DNA from: Eutreptiella sp. 'Long Island Sound 2002'
Lineage: Eukaryota; Euglenozoa; Euglenophyceae; Eutreptiales; Eutreptiaceae
DNA: 64,000 bases
Direction: 5' to 3'
NCBI GenBank assembly: GCA_964036045.1
Contig: OZ038390.1
Coordinates: forward strand, 40,370,525 to 40,434,524
Shown here: in pieces, positions 20,807 to 31,039 of the stretch
Numbering within the stretch: the first letter of the stretch is position 1
Layout of the letters: the number at the start of each line of letters is the position of its first letter
Program-made: the position numbers and the translations under genes
The notes under the pieces: generated by a model
The model's database searches: none
Told to the model about the DNA's origin: nothing
What the model saw: the letters and a program-made list of their open reading frames with translations, nothing else

Positions 20807-22285
20807 CTAAGGGGCGTCGGTTGTGGTAGTAGGGGTACTCTCCTCCGCATCAACCTCGTTGACACCCTTCTTCTTTCCCCCTTTCTTACCCTTCTTGTCC
20901 TTGTCCTTGTTCTTGTCGTTCTCTTTGTTCTCCTTGTTCTTGTCGTCCCACCTGGGGACCCAGTTCCTCTTGATCTCCTGGATCTCCTTGGCCAACTCGG
21001 TCCCCACCGACATCAGTTTGGAGAGCTCGTCCTTGTTGGCCTCCACTTTGGTCTCCCGGATACCCGCGGGTGCACGCTTCTTCGACCTGTGCACCTTCTT
21101 GTAGGCCTCCGTGTCGGCCTTGTGGATGGGGCATGTCCGGTGGTCATAGTTGAACCCTTTGTTCCTCCCATAACACACGAAACAGCCCTGGGGGTGAGCT
21201 TGTATGAACTCCGCAAAGGACAGCAGAGGGTCTCCAATGCGGCGGGGATCCTTCTTCTCCTTCTTCTTCCAACCCTGCTGCAGGGGCTTCCAGCTTCCCC
21301 GGTTGCTCCCCGTGTTCAGGTTGTCGGCCACGAAGGCACAAACAGCCACCTCGGCGGGCTCATCGTCGTCGTCATCGTCGTCGAGAGCCGCATCGCCATC
21401 GGCTCCCGCTGGGTCCATGGCAGCTTCCCCGCCAGACCCCTCGCCAACGTAGTTGACGTCGCAGTCGCCGGGCCTCACCCCGCGGGTGTGGTGGAGGTTC
21501 CGGTACTCCTTGAGTACCTCCTCTCCAACCCACTCCAGGATCTCGTCGCAACTCATCCGCGCCAGGATGGCCTGCAGACAGATGGTCTGGCCGCTCACGT
21601 CACACTCATCAAGGCGCCACATCGCGGTCTTCTCGCGATCGCCCGTGACGGTGATGAGGAGGGCGTTCCGCAGGGAGTGCCGTTTGACACCCCGGGCCAG
21701 GTTCTTCCTTGTCCAAGCCACCAGGTTCGTATGATACTCCTTGGGGAGCATCATCTTGACCGTGTGGTTGGACTTGGCCCTCTTGGCTTCCTCCTTGGTG
21801 ACTCTCTTGATCCATGCTTCCGGCAGCATGGAGAGCAGGCGGGCCTGCTCGTCACCCTCATTCCAGTCCTCCACGTTGCGGCGGAAGAGGGTGCATTGCC
21901 CCCGGAAGTCCCGCCAATCTCGTAGGCGGATCTCCCGACCATCATGCTGAAGCGTGATGGCCTTCCACCGCTTGGCAGCCACCTGTGGAGTGTCCACCCG
22001 CTCCTGCTCGCTGAGCCACTTGTTGGCTTCCTTGAGGGTCTTGATTTTCCCCTCCTTGGTCGCCACGAAGTATAGCTCTTGGAGCACTTCAGGCAGGCGG
22101 TACCTGAACCGTTTGAAGACATATCTCTCTGCATCTGCGGGATCCATGTCTTCAGTGACGGTCAACCCCCAATCGTCCAGCTTCTCCAAGAAGCCGTCGA
22201 GGTCAAGGGGGTTGCCATCGTATCTGGGGGGCTTGATGTCCTTCAGGTCTTCCCACACGGCGGCATCCGCGGCCTTAGAGACCAT
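20807..22285 (-). CDS. gag: Gag capsid-nucleocapsid part (chromovirus 1)
   Basis: A 492-codon frame typical of Ty3/gypsy gag. A capsid-like region comes first (PPRYDGNPLDLDGFLEKLDDW, then a helical region with LLSMLPEAWIKRVTKEEA). An acidic D-run follows near residue 315, then a cysteine/histidine knuckle CFVCYGRNKG..DHRTC, and a highly basic K/E/N tail. The knuckle has about ten residues between the second Cys and the His, rather than the usual four. Gag packages the element RNA in a cytoplasmic particle. The frame continues upstream past a TGA at 22316-22318, so this is probably the C-terminal part of a longer Gag. Confidence 0.8.
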   Translation of the reverse strand: MVSKAADAAVWEDLKDIKPPRYDGNPLDLDGFLEKLDDWGLTVTEDMDPADAERYVFKRFRYRLPEVLQELYFVATKEGKIKTLKEANKWLSEQERVDTPQVAAKRWKAITLQHDGREIRLRDWRDFRGQCTLFRRNVEDWNEGDEQARLLSMLPEAWIKRVTKEEAKRAKSNHTVKMMLPKEYHTNLVAWTRKNLARGVKRHSLRNALLITVTGDREKTAMWRLDECDVSGQTICLQAILARMSCDEILEWVGEEVLKEYRNLHHTRGVRPGDCDVNYVGEGSGGEAAMDPAGADGDAALDDDDDDDEPAEVAVCAFVADNLNTGSNRGSWKPLQQGWKKKEKKDPRRIGDPLLSFAEFIQAHPQGCFVCYGRNKGFNYDHRTCPIHKADTEAYKKVHRSKKRAPAGIRETKVEANKDELSKLMSVGTELAKEIQEIKRNWVPRWDDKNKENKENDKNKDKDKKGKKGGKKKGVNEVDAEESTPTTTTDAP

Positions 22286-22315
22286 GAACGCCGGCCGCGA
22301 GGTCGACCGAGGTTT

Positions 22316-23173
22316 TCATCGGCGTCCCCCACGGACTCCCACAGCTGCCACTTCCATCTCCTCCACGGTATCCATGTGGCTACGCCGCGGTTCCTCCATG
22401 TACGCTGAACCTAGATGTTCACGCCGTACTCCTTCCATGTATGCCTCCTCATCACGGCGCCGGCGGCTGCGTTCAGCGGCCTCCTGTCGTACACCACGCG
22501 GCGGGGTAATGCCGAACTCCTCCAGGTCTTCCTCGCCTCCGCCGACATCCCACTCCACGTCTCCTCCGGGGACCTCATCCCTGAGTCCACCATAACGCCC
22601 GCCAGCCATTGGGATTGGCTCCTGGGCTGGTGCGGGGCGTCGGGGGCGTACCGGTGTCCGCGGTGGAGCACGGCGGTTGTGGTACTCCGCACTCAGCCAC
22701 TCATCACGCCACTCCTCACTGCCACTGCCGGGCGAAACGCGCTCGTTACGGCGGCCCGCGCTGTGGTGAGAGGGGGCGCTGAGAGAGGGGGCACTGGCGC
22801 TGGGGCGATTCCTGGGGGCTCCGCCGGGGGCGTGGGCTCTGCCTGGACCTGGTCCAGGTCCCCAGCCGTCGTCCGACGAGCCAGACTCCAGGGGTGGGTG
22901 GTCGCTGCCGATGCTCCCACGGCCTTCCAGCTCGTCCAACCTCTGCTGCAGGCCGTTGATGACCTTGTTCAGCAGCCTGGTCTCGCCCCTGGCGATGTCC
23001 AGCTCCCTCTGGGCGGCGGTGGCGACCTTGGCGATCTTGACCATCTCCGTCTTGGCGATGTCCAGCTCCTTCTGTGTGCCCGCGGCGACCCTGGCGATGC
23101 GGATCATCTCGCCCTTGCCCGTGTCTACTCGCGCTCGAGGGACTGGACCCTCCTGCAGAGGTGGACAATCCAC
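22316..23173 (-). pseudogene. gag: Upstream Gag segment with coiled coil (chromovirus 1)
   Basis: In the same frame as the capsid segment, separated only by TGA (22316-22318), which could derive from CGA. Residues about 20-85 look like a coiled coil (KELDIAKTEMVKIAK, RLLNKVINGLQQRLDELEG); the rest is R/P/S/E-rich and unstructured. No enzyme motif. It probably belongs to a long N-terminal Gag extension. Confidence 0.6.
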
Positions 23174-23537
23174 CGCCAGGTGGCATCCGGGTCACCGTTC
23201 CCTGGTGGGTCGTCGGGGTCCCCACGGGGTTCTCCAGGAGGGCCTCCGCCAGGTCCGCCCTGTCCAGGGGGTCCTCCCCCTCCCGGAGATCCGCCTCCGG
23301 GGGGTCCTGACGGGCCTCCGCCAGGGGCTCCCGGTGGGTCTCCGCCGGGTCACCTCGATGGGTCCGAAGATGGGGGCTTCTCCGTGTAACCGAAGTCCAC
23401 GTCTTCATCCTCGTTCATGTCGCCCCACCTAGGCGTCTCGGTCTCGCACGCGGAAGATTCAAAGCTCCGGTAGGGAGGAGGGAGATCCTCACCCTGACCC
23501 TCCGGCTCCATGGGGACATCTCCGCCTCCTCCACCAG

Positions 23538-25149
23538 CTACTCCTCGGCGATGTCGGCAGCCTCGTCCATCCCCGTCGCTGGCGGTGAAGAAAGGGTCGG
23601 AGTCGTGGGGGTGTCCGCTCGCTGGCCTCGGTGACCTCTCGGGGTCTTCCCCTTACCCTTCCTCCGTCGGTAGGCAGTGGGGCTACTGTCGCCACTGCTG
23701 CCCGTGTCAACCTCCTCCAGATCCAGCGTCATCTTGGAGGAGGCGTCCCCTTCGAAGAGCTTTTGAAGGGTCTCCACTCGGGATCCTCTCGGGGGAGTCT
23801 CGCGCTGGAGCTTGGCCTCCGCCTCCTCCATTGCGGCGGCCGTGGCTGCGGCAGCTCGCCTTTCGGCCTCCTCCCGGGCACGGACAGCCTCGGCTCCCCG
23901 AGCCCGCTGCAGCGGAGCCTTCTCCGCTTTCAAGGCTGCCAGCTCCACCTTCGTCTTGGCCCTCTCCTCAGCGACCTTCCGTCGCGCGGCCTCGAAGGCG
24001 TCCTTCCTGGCGGCGTCCGCTTGGGCCTTGGCCGTCACCTAAGCGTGGGCCCTTTCCTCCGCCTCCTTCTTTGCCCTCTCTTGGGCAGAGGGCCTCTTCC
24101 AGCGCTCTCACCTCGGCCTCCTTACGGACAATGGCCTCCTGGGCCAGGCGGGCTTCCTGGGCGGCTGCCGCCACCGCACCCCTGACCCGGGCAGTCGCTG
24201 CCTCCTGGACAGCTGCAGCCGTGAGTCCGGCTGCAATGGGCGCCACGGTCGAGGCGTGGAAGGCCATGCCTCTGCCCCAATCTGTGGCCTCCTCCTGGGC
24301 GATGCCGACGGCGCCCTCCACGGCAGCGTTCTGCTGCGTCGCCCGTTGCCAGGCAACCTGAAGGTTGCAGGGCACCCCACAGGCGCGCTCGCAGGCGCAG
24401 GCCACGTCCCTTTGGTCGGGAGCGACGCTGCTGCTGGAGCTGGCCTAGTCGGCCGGCATCCTCCCACGGTGGGCGGACTCCATGTCGCTCCTGGGGCCTG
24501 ACTTTCTCAGGTGCAGCGGACGGGGCTTGGCCTTGGCCTTCTTGGCGACTTCAAGGAAGTTGCCAAGGGTGGTGTGGTCGGGGTGGTAACCGCCACTGGC
24601 CCGTTGGGGGCTGGGGGCTGGGGTTCCGCCCTTGGCGGCTTGGGCGGCTTGGGCGGCTAGGGATTCCTGGTACTGTCGCCATTTCTTGTCCCGCTTCTTG
24701 TCCCCGGCGGAACGCTTCTCCTTCCCAGGAGACGCGCTGCTGCTGCTGCCCTGCAGCGTGCGCTCGTTCCCCGGCCCCAGGAACTTCTTCCTGATCATGT
24801 CCCACATGGAGACGTTGATCGTGGCGCCCGACGGGTACTCGTTGGGGTCGTCGTCCTCCTCAATCCCGTCAGGGCGCAGCCCTCCGCCGGGTCTGTCCGG
24901 GCGGGTCCAGACCCTCCAGCGCTTCTGGCGGAAGCGGTAGGCATATCCTTCCACCCGCAGCCAGTCTTCCACTGCCTGCAGGCGGTCGGGGCCAATGTCC
25001 TCGCGGAGCTCGAAGCTCCCGGGCATGCCGCCTTCGCACTGGGGGTTGCTGTGGCGGTAGTGCTGCCCCCAAACCAACCCACGCAGTAGGCGCACGCAAT
25101 AGGGGTGGGGCAGCGGCCACGTCTTGCCTGCCTCCTGCCAATTCACCAT
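23538..25149 (-). pseudogene. gag: N-terminal Gag extension, Ala/Glu-rich, broken
   Basis: Starts at 25149 (MVNWQEAGKTW) with a W/R-rich block (WLRVEGYAYRFRQKRWRVW), then a TAG at 24445-24447, an Ala-rich helical stretch, a frameshift near 24090, another TAG near 24040, and a long A/E/K/R coiled coil (AARKDAFEAARRKVAEERAK) ending in a TAG at 23538-23540. A G/P-rich stretch follows (23200-23370). The same composition on both sides of each break suggests one long Gag precursor with point damage. I do not recognise the W/R-rich block. Confidence 0.6.
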
Positions 25150-25386
25150 CGTTCCCCTCGATGGACTAGTCCTGGGGGGTGGCTGTTGAGGCGGTTGCTG
25201 TAGCTGGGAGTGCGGCCGGTGCTGGTCGGCCGAAGGAACTCGCTGATGTCGGAGTTCCGGTCACTACACCTCCTTCACGTACTCGGCGCTGTTGCCGGGC
25301 GGCGCTGCGAAGCCCGTGGTGCTGGGGGTTCAGGTGGACCTGAGTGGCACGCGAGGGATGGGTAACCCCGCGGCGGTGAAACGCTT
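25150..25386 (-). other. 5-prime leader of chromovirus 1
   Basis: About 240 bases between the 5-prime LTR and the first gag ATG. On the minus strand the LTR end CGTGTCA is followed by AAAGCGTTTCACCGCC. No TGG-type primer binding site is apparent, so the primer is unknown or the site has mutated. Confidence 0.55.
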
Positions 25387-28300
25387 TTGACACGTTCCCG
25401 TGGGGGGCCTGGCCACGGGACGCTGCGGTGGACACGCACAAACAAGCAGGCAGGCAAAGCACTGCGCTCACAGGGGCATCATCACGCTCGTGTCATGTGA
25501 GAAAGCGTTTCAGGATCCTTGCCACTCTGAAACAAGGGAACAAAGGTATGTACAGAAACACATCAGGATATGTACACATGGGGTTAAGACTGGACTGGGA
25601 TAAGGGCATCACAGGGCAATAGACACTCAGTCCCAACTCATATCCCAATCCCAGGTCCGACCCTCTCAGTGGCTGGCAGGGGCGGGGGCTCAAACACAAC
25701 CCATGCCCTGCCCAGTCTGGATCCTGAAACCCTGCCAATGGAGGAGGGTGTCCCGCCCAGCCACAGACGAGTTCCTGCGAACCAAGGGGCTCCAAGGCCA
25801 ACCAACAGTGGCTCCCTATGCTCCCTTAACGGCAGGTCCCAACTCCCCTCTGAGCGTGAGATAAGGCCCCGCCGTTATCCCCTAGGAGTTGGTAGCTGAA
25901 AATGGGCTGTTTCAGCCCAAACTGATATTAGCTCCGAAAACTCCAAAATTGACCCCTCCCCCGGACCCGCCAGAGGTAGGGACGAGGCAACTGACCCTAT
26001 GCTCTTTGCGTACAAACTCCCTGAAGCCCTCACCCAACCCAGTTCCCTCTGAGGTCCCGGCATCAGGGCACCACGGGTTCATCAAGTGGGGTCATGATGC
26101 CAAAATCACCAAAATTGGCGTCATTCCCACGGGTGATTCGCCAACAGGGCGAGGCCAATGGCTCACAGAGTAGGAGACAAGACCTAGGACCCATATCTGA
26201 GTGCACAACTTGAAAAGTAGGTCCTGACTCCTCATGGGCATTGAGATATGGGGCCGCCAATTGACCACACGGGGGGCTGAAATTGGGGTCCCAAAAGGGG
26301 GTCATTTTGGCTGCTCAAAATGAGCCAAAATCAGGGGTGCCCTCAAAAGTATATCTCCACGCTGGCTCGGAGATCGGATCTGCCATTCCATACCCGATCC
26401 ACCCTGAGTCCAACGAAGACTCCCATGCCCTTGGCTCCCAAAGATCTCCATGCCACTCGGCGTGGTGACAATCCAAATTGGGTCCACAATTGCCAAAATG
26501 GCAAAATCCTCCACACTCACTTTGGGCTAGCACCTTGACGAAGGTTGCTCCGCTTCGCCCACGTGGTGTGCAAACCATGGTGACCAATATCCATAACACC
26601 CATGTGATATATGGTCCATTGGTCCATGCGTCCGGCGTGCATGAGGGGGCTGAACATGGTGCACGGCGGGCAAAAAATGTGGGAAATTGCTCAAAATGGC
26701 CGAAAATGCGCACACTCATGGGTGGGGTAAATGAGGCACATGCCCGACTTGGACCGGAGTGTGCCATAGAATTGGTATCAAGTCATATTGTCCAACATAT
26801 CTTTTTGGCGTCGCCCAAACCCCTCCGGTTTTGGGAATGGCAGGGTCGCCAAGTGAGCCCATGATTTGGGATCGTCCCAAATCACCAACATGGCGGCCAC
26901 GGTACGCCAAGCTTAAAGGGAGTTGTTCGCCGGGTCCAAGATATGTTGGGCACCGAAGTGTGTACCCCCGTAACATACTTGGGTCATGATGTCAATTGAG
27001 CGCAACGTTGAGATACACGGTCGCCACTTGACATCATGACGGGCAAAAAACAGCAATATTGGCGAAAAAACACGCAAAAGTGCCCTGAAAACTGCACAAA
27101 TATATTATAATATCTTCGGCTTGGATTGAGTAATCGACCAATCCTTCTAAACACAATGACTCGACAGCAATGACCTTCGATTCCACATATGTGCTCCAAT
27201 TGGGGTGCTTTGGAAGGCTGCGCGCGCTGCCTCCCAAGTGGGCACATGCAAACATGGAATATTGCAAAAAACACACCTTGCTCGCAATGCATCGCTTCGG
27301 GAGCGCTCCACAAGCGTCCCTTCACGAAAGTTAGGCTTGCAAGTGTTGGTTCAGAATACAATGAAGGGCTTCGTGCGATATGGGGTCCATTGGCGGGTTA
27401 GTCTTGGAATGGTGCACCCGCCAAATGGGCACGTGATATGACACCAAATATGGCATACAACCCTACCCTCGCCTTCTACACCCAACCTAGTGGCCTAGAA
27501 TCAAAGTGTGCCTATATTCTAGAGTAACTTTGGTCCCTTAACACGCATGCAAGTGCTTTGGTCGAAAATCGACCTCCCTTCTGAAAGCCGAATTCTAGCA
27601 TGCACGCAAAATATATTGCCAATATATATATGGAGATCATATATGTACTATCCGGAGAAGACAAGTGATATGCCCCGGATGTAGAGGCAAGCAAGGAGGG
27701 AGAAAACGCCAACTCAACATACTTCTACACGTACTTGGACGCCAAGTACGTGAGATTGCCCATTTCTTGGAAAACACTCAAAATAAATAACCCTTTGGGC
27801 CTATGGAGTTGTGATCCTTTGGCCTCATCCTATGACTATGGGGGGCAAAACCTCATACACAGTGCCTATGAGGCACGTTAATTCGTCCTTGGGCGCTTGA
27901 ACGCTCGTAACGCTTTTTTTTTCACTTGGGGGTTCAAAGCGCCTTTGGCCGCCCAGATTTTCTGGGAAAAATCTGGGACGCGATGCATTTCATCAAGGAA
28001 AAAATTGCGGATCACTCGAAGAGTGTTTCAGTCTTCACTTCCAAAAAGACCGTTTTACAGAATCATCTATCGCAGTGCATGGAACGGGCAACGTCAGGCG
28101 GCGATTTCACGACAATTAGAAATCGCGGTAGAAATCGGGTATTTCACCGATTTCTAACCGCAAATCGACCAAGACAGTAAAATTATGGTAGTTCCACATC
28201 GATTTAATGGTTAGAAATCGGATTCGAGATTTCGCGGGTTAGAGAACAGGGATATCCCGCTGACAGCCAGTGTCAACGGCTTCCTCACGGGTGTGACGGC

Positions 28301-28387
28301 TCACAGGCCTCCGGGCCATGGGCCATAACGGGTGTGACGGCTCACAGGCCTCCGGGCCATTGGCCATAGGTTCTGGGTACCCCTTCA
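25387..28387 (-). repeat. 5-prime LTR of chromovirus 1, uninterrupted
   Basis: 3001 bases. The minus strand starts TGAAGGGGTACCC and ends CGTGTCA. It provides the empty-site sequence for both insertions in the partner LTR. At its right end are two roughly 40-bp repeats carrying CACAGGCCTCCGGGCCAT. A conserved AT-rich TATTATAATAT stretch near 27104 is a possible promoter box. A minus-strand frame of about 125 codons (26984-27361) is open in all three LTR copies, but I assign it no function. Confidence 0.9.
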
Positions 28388-28391
28388 ATAT
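28388..28391. repeat. Right target site duplication (ATAT) of chromovirus 1
   Basis: ATAT follows the terminal CA of the right LTR and matches 5793-5796. Confidence 0.75.
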
Positions 28392-29724
28392 ACTCCCATA
28401 ATTCAAATCAGCGCATGCACACACACACGCGCGAGCAAACGGACACCGGGCACACCCGGTTTTGGTGTGTTACGCAGAGGGAGGTCTGTGTGTGTTGTGG
28501 AAACCCAAGCCCACGCACGGGCCTCCACAAAAACATGCCACGCCCATATCCGAACCCGTTTGGTTGGGCATTGGGATAGAGGACGCCTCGGGTGTTGTGG
28601 AAATCCAAGCCCACTCGCGGGGAACTCTAGAGAAAATATCAACATACATATCCTCTCATAAACATATGCATGTGCACACCTGTCCTTTTCGTCATGTTGT
28701 TTGTTCCCTCTCGTTGCAGACAGGAGTATCCCCCGTGAAATTCATCAAAGACATGAAGAAAACACCCAGCCAGCATGCGGCCCCATGTAATGGCAATGGA
28801 GGGTACCCACTCCCAACCCGGGCACGCATAGCGACCGGGGATAAATACCCAGGCGGCGGAGATGGCCCAAAACCGCAACGCCATCGCCTTTCAAGACCCC
28901 ACCCGCTCATGGAGTCACGGGGCAAAGGCACCCATTGCAATTAATATTAGAATACTTGTATGTAGAGGACGACCCCTCCCTCTAGGCTTAAGTCCTCGCT
29001 GTATGTAGTGGCAATTTTGCACGCCACCAAAACTTTTTTCCATGTAATGTGAGCCACACGAGTACTTCGTACCTTTCATACCCTACACTAGTGTGGACAA
29101 GGGCAAATCGGTGGAAAACCATCACGCCCAACACAAAAAGGGAAAATGGGTTGTACCCGCCAACCCAACGAAGTTTTCAAGCCTTCGCCATTTTGAGCAA
29201 ATGGTTTAGCTTGTTGGCTTGGATCACGGGTCAGGGACAGTCGTGGGGTCGTGGTTTCTGTAGGGGGCGGCACTCCGAAACCTTGCAAGCACCACCATGC
29301 GCACAACCCGGTAGAGTCTTCGGGAAGTGCTTGCCACGTTGTTAGCACCCTTGACGGGGGGCGTCATCGTGGGCAGGACTTTGTCCTGGTGGTGGTAGGA
29401 GTGCTCCAGTAAGACCCAAGGATAGGGGTTTGAATGGCATTAAGACCCCCGAAAGAACACGTCCCACTTCCGCCCCAGGCTATATGCCACGCCACCCCAC
29501 CCCAGAGACTCTCAAGCCTTTAGCGGTGAGAGAGGTAGACGGTGGGGTAAACATGCGGTACCCACCGCCCTGCTCCGGTGGGGATTTTTGTAACCGAGGA
29601 ACGCGCCGTGTATGCACGTTATCCTCATATTCTTTCCTGTCCCCCCCCGCTTCTCGCTCTCTCTTCCCTTCTCCAAACAATAATATATCCCCAGATTGGT
29701 TAGGGCCTTCTTTTTGTGGCACGC
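28392..29724. other. Region left of chromovirus 2 pol, no gene seen
   Basis: Contains a short ACAC/GCGC repeat (about 28418-28432) and a direct duplication about 100 bases apart of GTTGTGGAAA.CCAAGCCCAC (near 28494 and 28595). A 45-base pyrimidine-rich stretch (29630-29680) reads as purines on the minus strand and could be the polypurine tract of chromovirus 2, putting its 3-prime LTR further left. I found no matching second LTR, so this is unproven. Confidence 0.45.
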
Positions 29725-30105
29725 TCATGAGAGCGGTCCACCAAGGTGGGCGAGGAGATCAATGGTTTGGGTGAGATTCTGTTTCTGCAAGTAATCTCTC
29801 CAAACTTTGTTGTAGGACGGTAAGAAGGTTTCAACGGGTTCCTCGGTATCCCAATCCTTGGTATAATCCTCCCAGCGCACCTTGAAGAGAAGTCTCTTGC
29901 AGTGAGTACGGTGACCCAATATTTTCTTGACATTATAGGTGTCCTCCTCAAACTGGGAGGGCACTCTGGCAACCTCCTCCGTGTAATTTAGAGGCACGGG
30001 GGAGCGAGGGGAGTTGACCGTCTTCATTAAACAGTCAACGTGGACGTCAACTAACCTCCGTTGGTCCACTTGAATAACATAGAGGTCGTGTGCCTTCTTG
30101 GCCAC
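29725..30105 (-). CDS. pol: Integrase C-terminus with chromodomain (chromovirus 2)
   Basis: The 126-codon frame begins KKAHDLYVIQVDQ (GPY/F-like end of integrase) and contains a chromodomain at about residues 56-110: TYNVKKILGHRTH, LLFKVRWEDYTKDWDTEEPV, then FLPSYNKVW. The chromodomain would tether the integration complex to modified histone tails. Upstream the frame continues through WDGPYEVVA, so the first Met is not a real start. It belongs to the polyprotein. Confidence 0.85.
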   Translation of the reverse strand: MAKKAHDLYVIQVDQRRLVDVHVDCLMKTVNSPRSPVPLNYTEEVARVPSQFEEDTYNVKKILGHRTHCKRLLFKVRWEDYTKDWDTEEPVETFLPSYNKVWRDYLQKQNLTQTIDLLAHLGGPLS

Positions 30106-30171
30106 AACCTCATAGGGCCCATCCCAATAGGGGCAAGTCTTATTACCAAGATTTTTGCGTTGGCGACGGAC

Positions 30172-31009
30172 CTATACGCGGTCCCGTTTTGAGAAATTGG
30201 GGGACATCCTCCTCCTCTTATTATACTTATGAGCCATTGTCTCTTGCACTTGAATCATAGCCCTACGTGCAAGAGCAATAAGCTCCTCACGCCGTTGGAA
30301 GTAGTGAGCGGCGTCCTGGGCAACCCCCTTAGGCTCAGCAAGAGGGGGCCCCTTAGTACGGTTGTGTTTACCAAACACAATCTCGTTAGGCGTATAACCT
30401 GAAGGACCTGTAGTCTCATGCCACGGGCAAAACCTCTACCCATTTAGTGCCCTTCTTCAAGGTAAGGGCTTTAGCAACGGCACGCCTTAGCTGCCTGCCA
30501 GTATTTTCGGCTTTGCCATTACCTTGGTGCCTACCTGCGAGACACATAGTCGAGCGGGCACCAATCTTAGAACAAAGGGTTTGGAACTATTGGCTCACAA
30601 ATTGTGGCCCACGGTCGGAGCATATTTCAAGAGGGGCTCCAAACGTATCAACCCAGCGCTCCATTACCACATGGGCCGCTCTTTTCCCCGTTAGCCCTTC
30701 ATCTTTGTCTTCATGACAGGGTTTAGGAATAGGGATCGCGATGAGATAGCCGGAAGGCCGGCAAACACATAGGAGCATTCGGTCATACACCTCTCCATGA
30801 TGGGAGGTGGAAGGGTAGTGAAACACATCAAGCGCTATGGAGTCCATGGGTTCCATAGGTATAGGCATAGGGGTCATGTACCCTTGCTTGCGCTTGGTGT
30901 CATGCGTATGAATGGCACATGAGGGACACGTTTGACATTGCAGTTCCACTGCTTTGTACAACCCCTCACCTTCCACACCATGGGTAATCTCCTTCCAGTG
31001 TTTTTCCAC
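30172..31009 (-). pseudogene. pol: Integrase of chromovirus 2, stops and frameshift
   Basis: Zinc-binding region (HWKE..., CQTCPSCAIH), first Asp in SIALDVFHYP, second Asp in EICSDRGPQFVSQ, then a TAG (30587-30589) exactly where chromovirus 1 has W, followed by FQTLCSKIGA and the Glu in GNGKAENTGRQL. A frameshift lies between about 30440 and 30380, and another TAG (30172-30174) follows RDRV where W is expected before VRRQRKNLG. All three catalytic acids are present but the protein cannot be completed. Confidence 0.85.
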
Positions 31010-31039
31010 ACTGGAGGTAGTTAAGTGAAGTGCATCGTG

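Larger units (their letters stand above)
5797..28387 (-). mobile_element. Nested Ty3/gypsy chromovirus 1 with 3-kb LTRs
   Basis: A complete but decayed LTR retrotransposon read on the minus strand: 5-prime LTR 25387-28387, gag about 25149-20807, pol 20755-15822, polypurine tract 14344-14333, 3-prime LTR 14332-5797. The flanks carry a 4-bp ATAT duplication. The internal region is 11.05 kb. The 3-prime LTR is interrupted by a poly(A) retroposon and a (CCTA)n element. Removing both inserts and one copy of each target duplication leaves 3003 bases, against 3001 for the other LTR. The coding region has several in-frame stops and frameshifts, so it is not autonomous now. No clear tRNA primer site (TGG start) is visible next to the 5-prime LTR. 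Confidence 0.9.

Noticed and set aside
28392-29690. 3-prime LTR of chromovirus 2
   Set aside because: A purine-rich stretch on the minus strand is suggestive, but no second copy of the presumed LTR exists in the window, so no feature was called.
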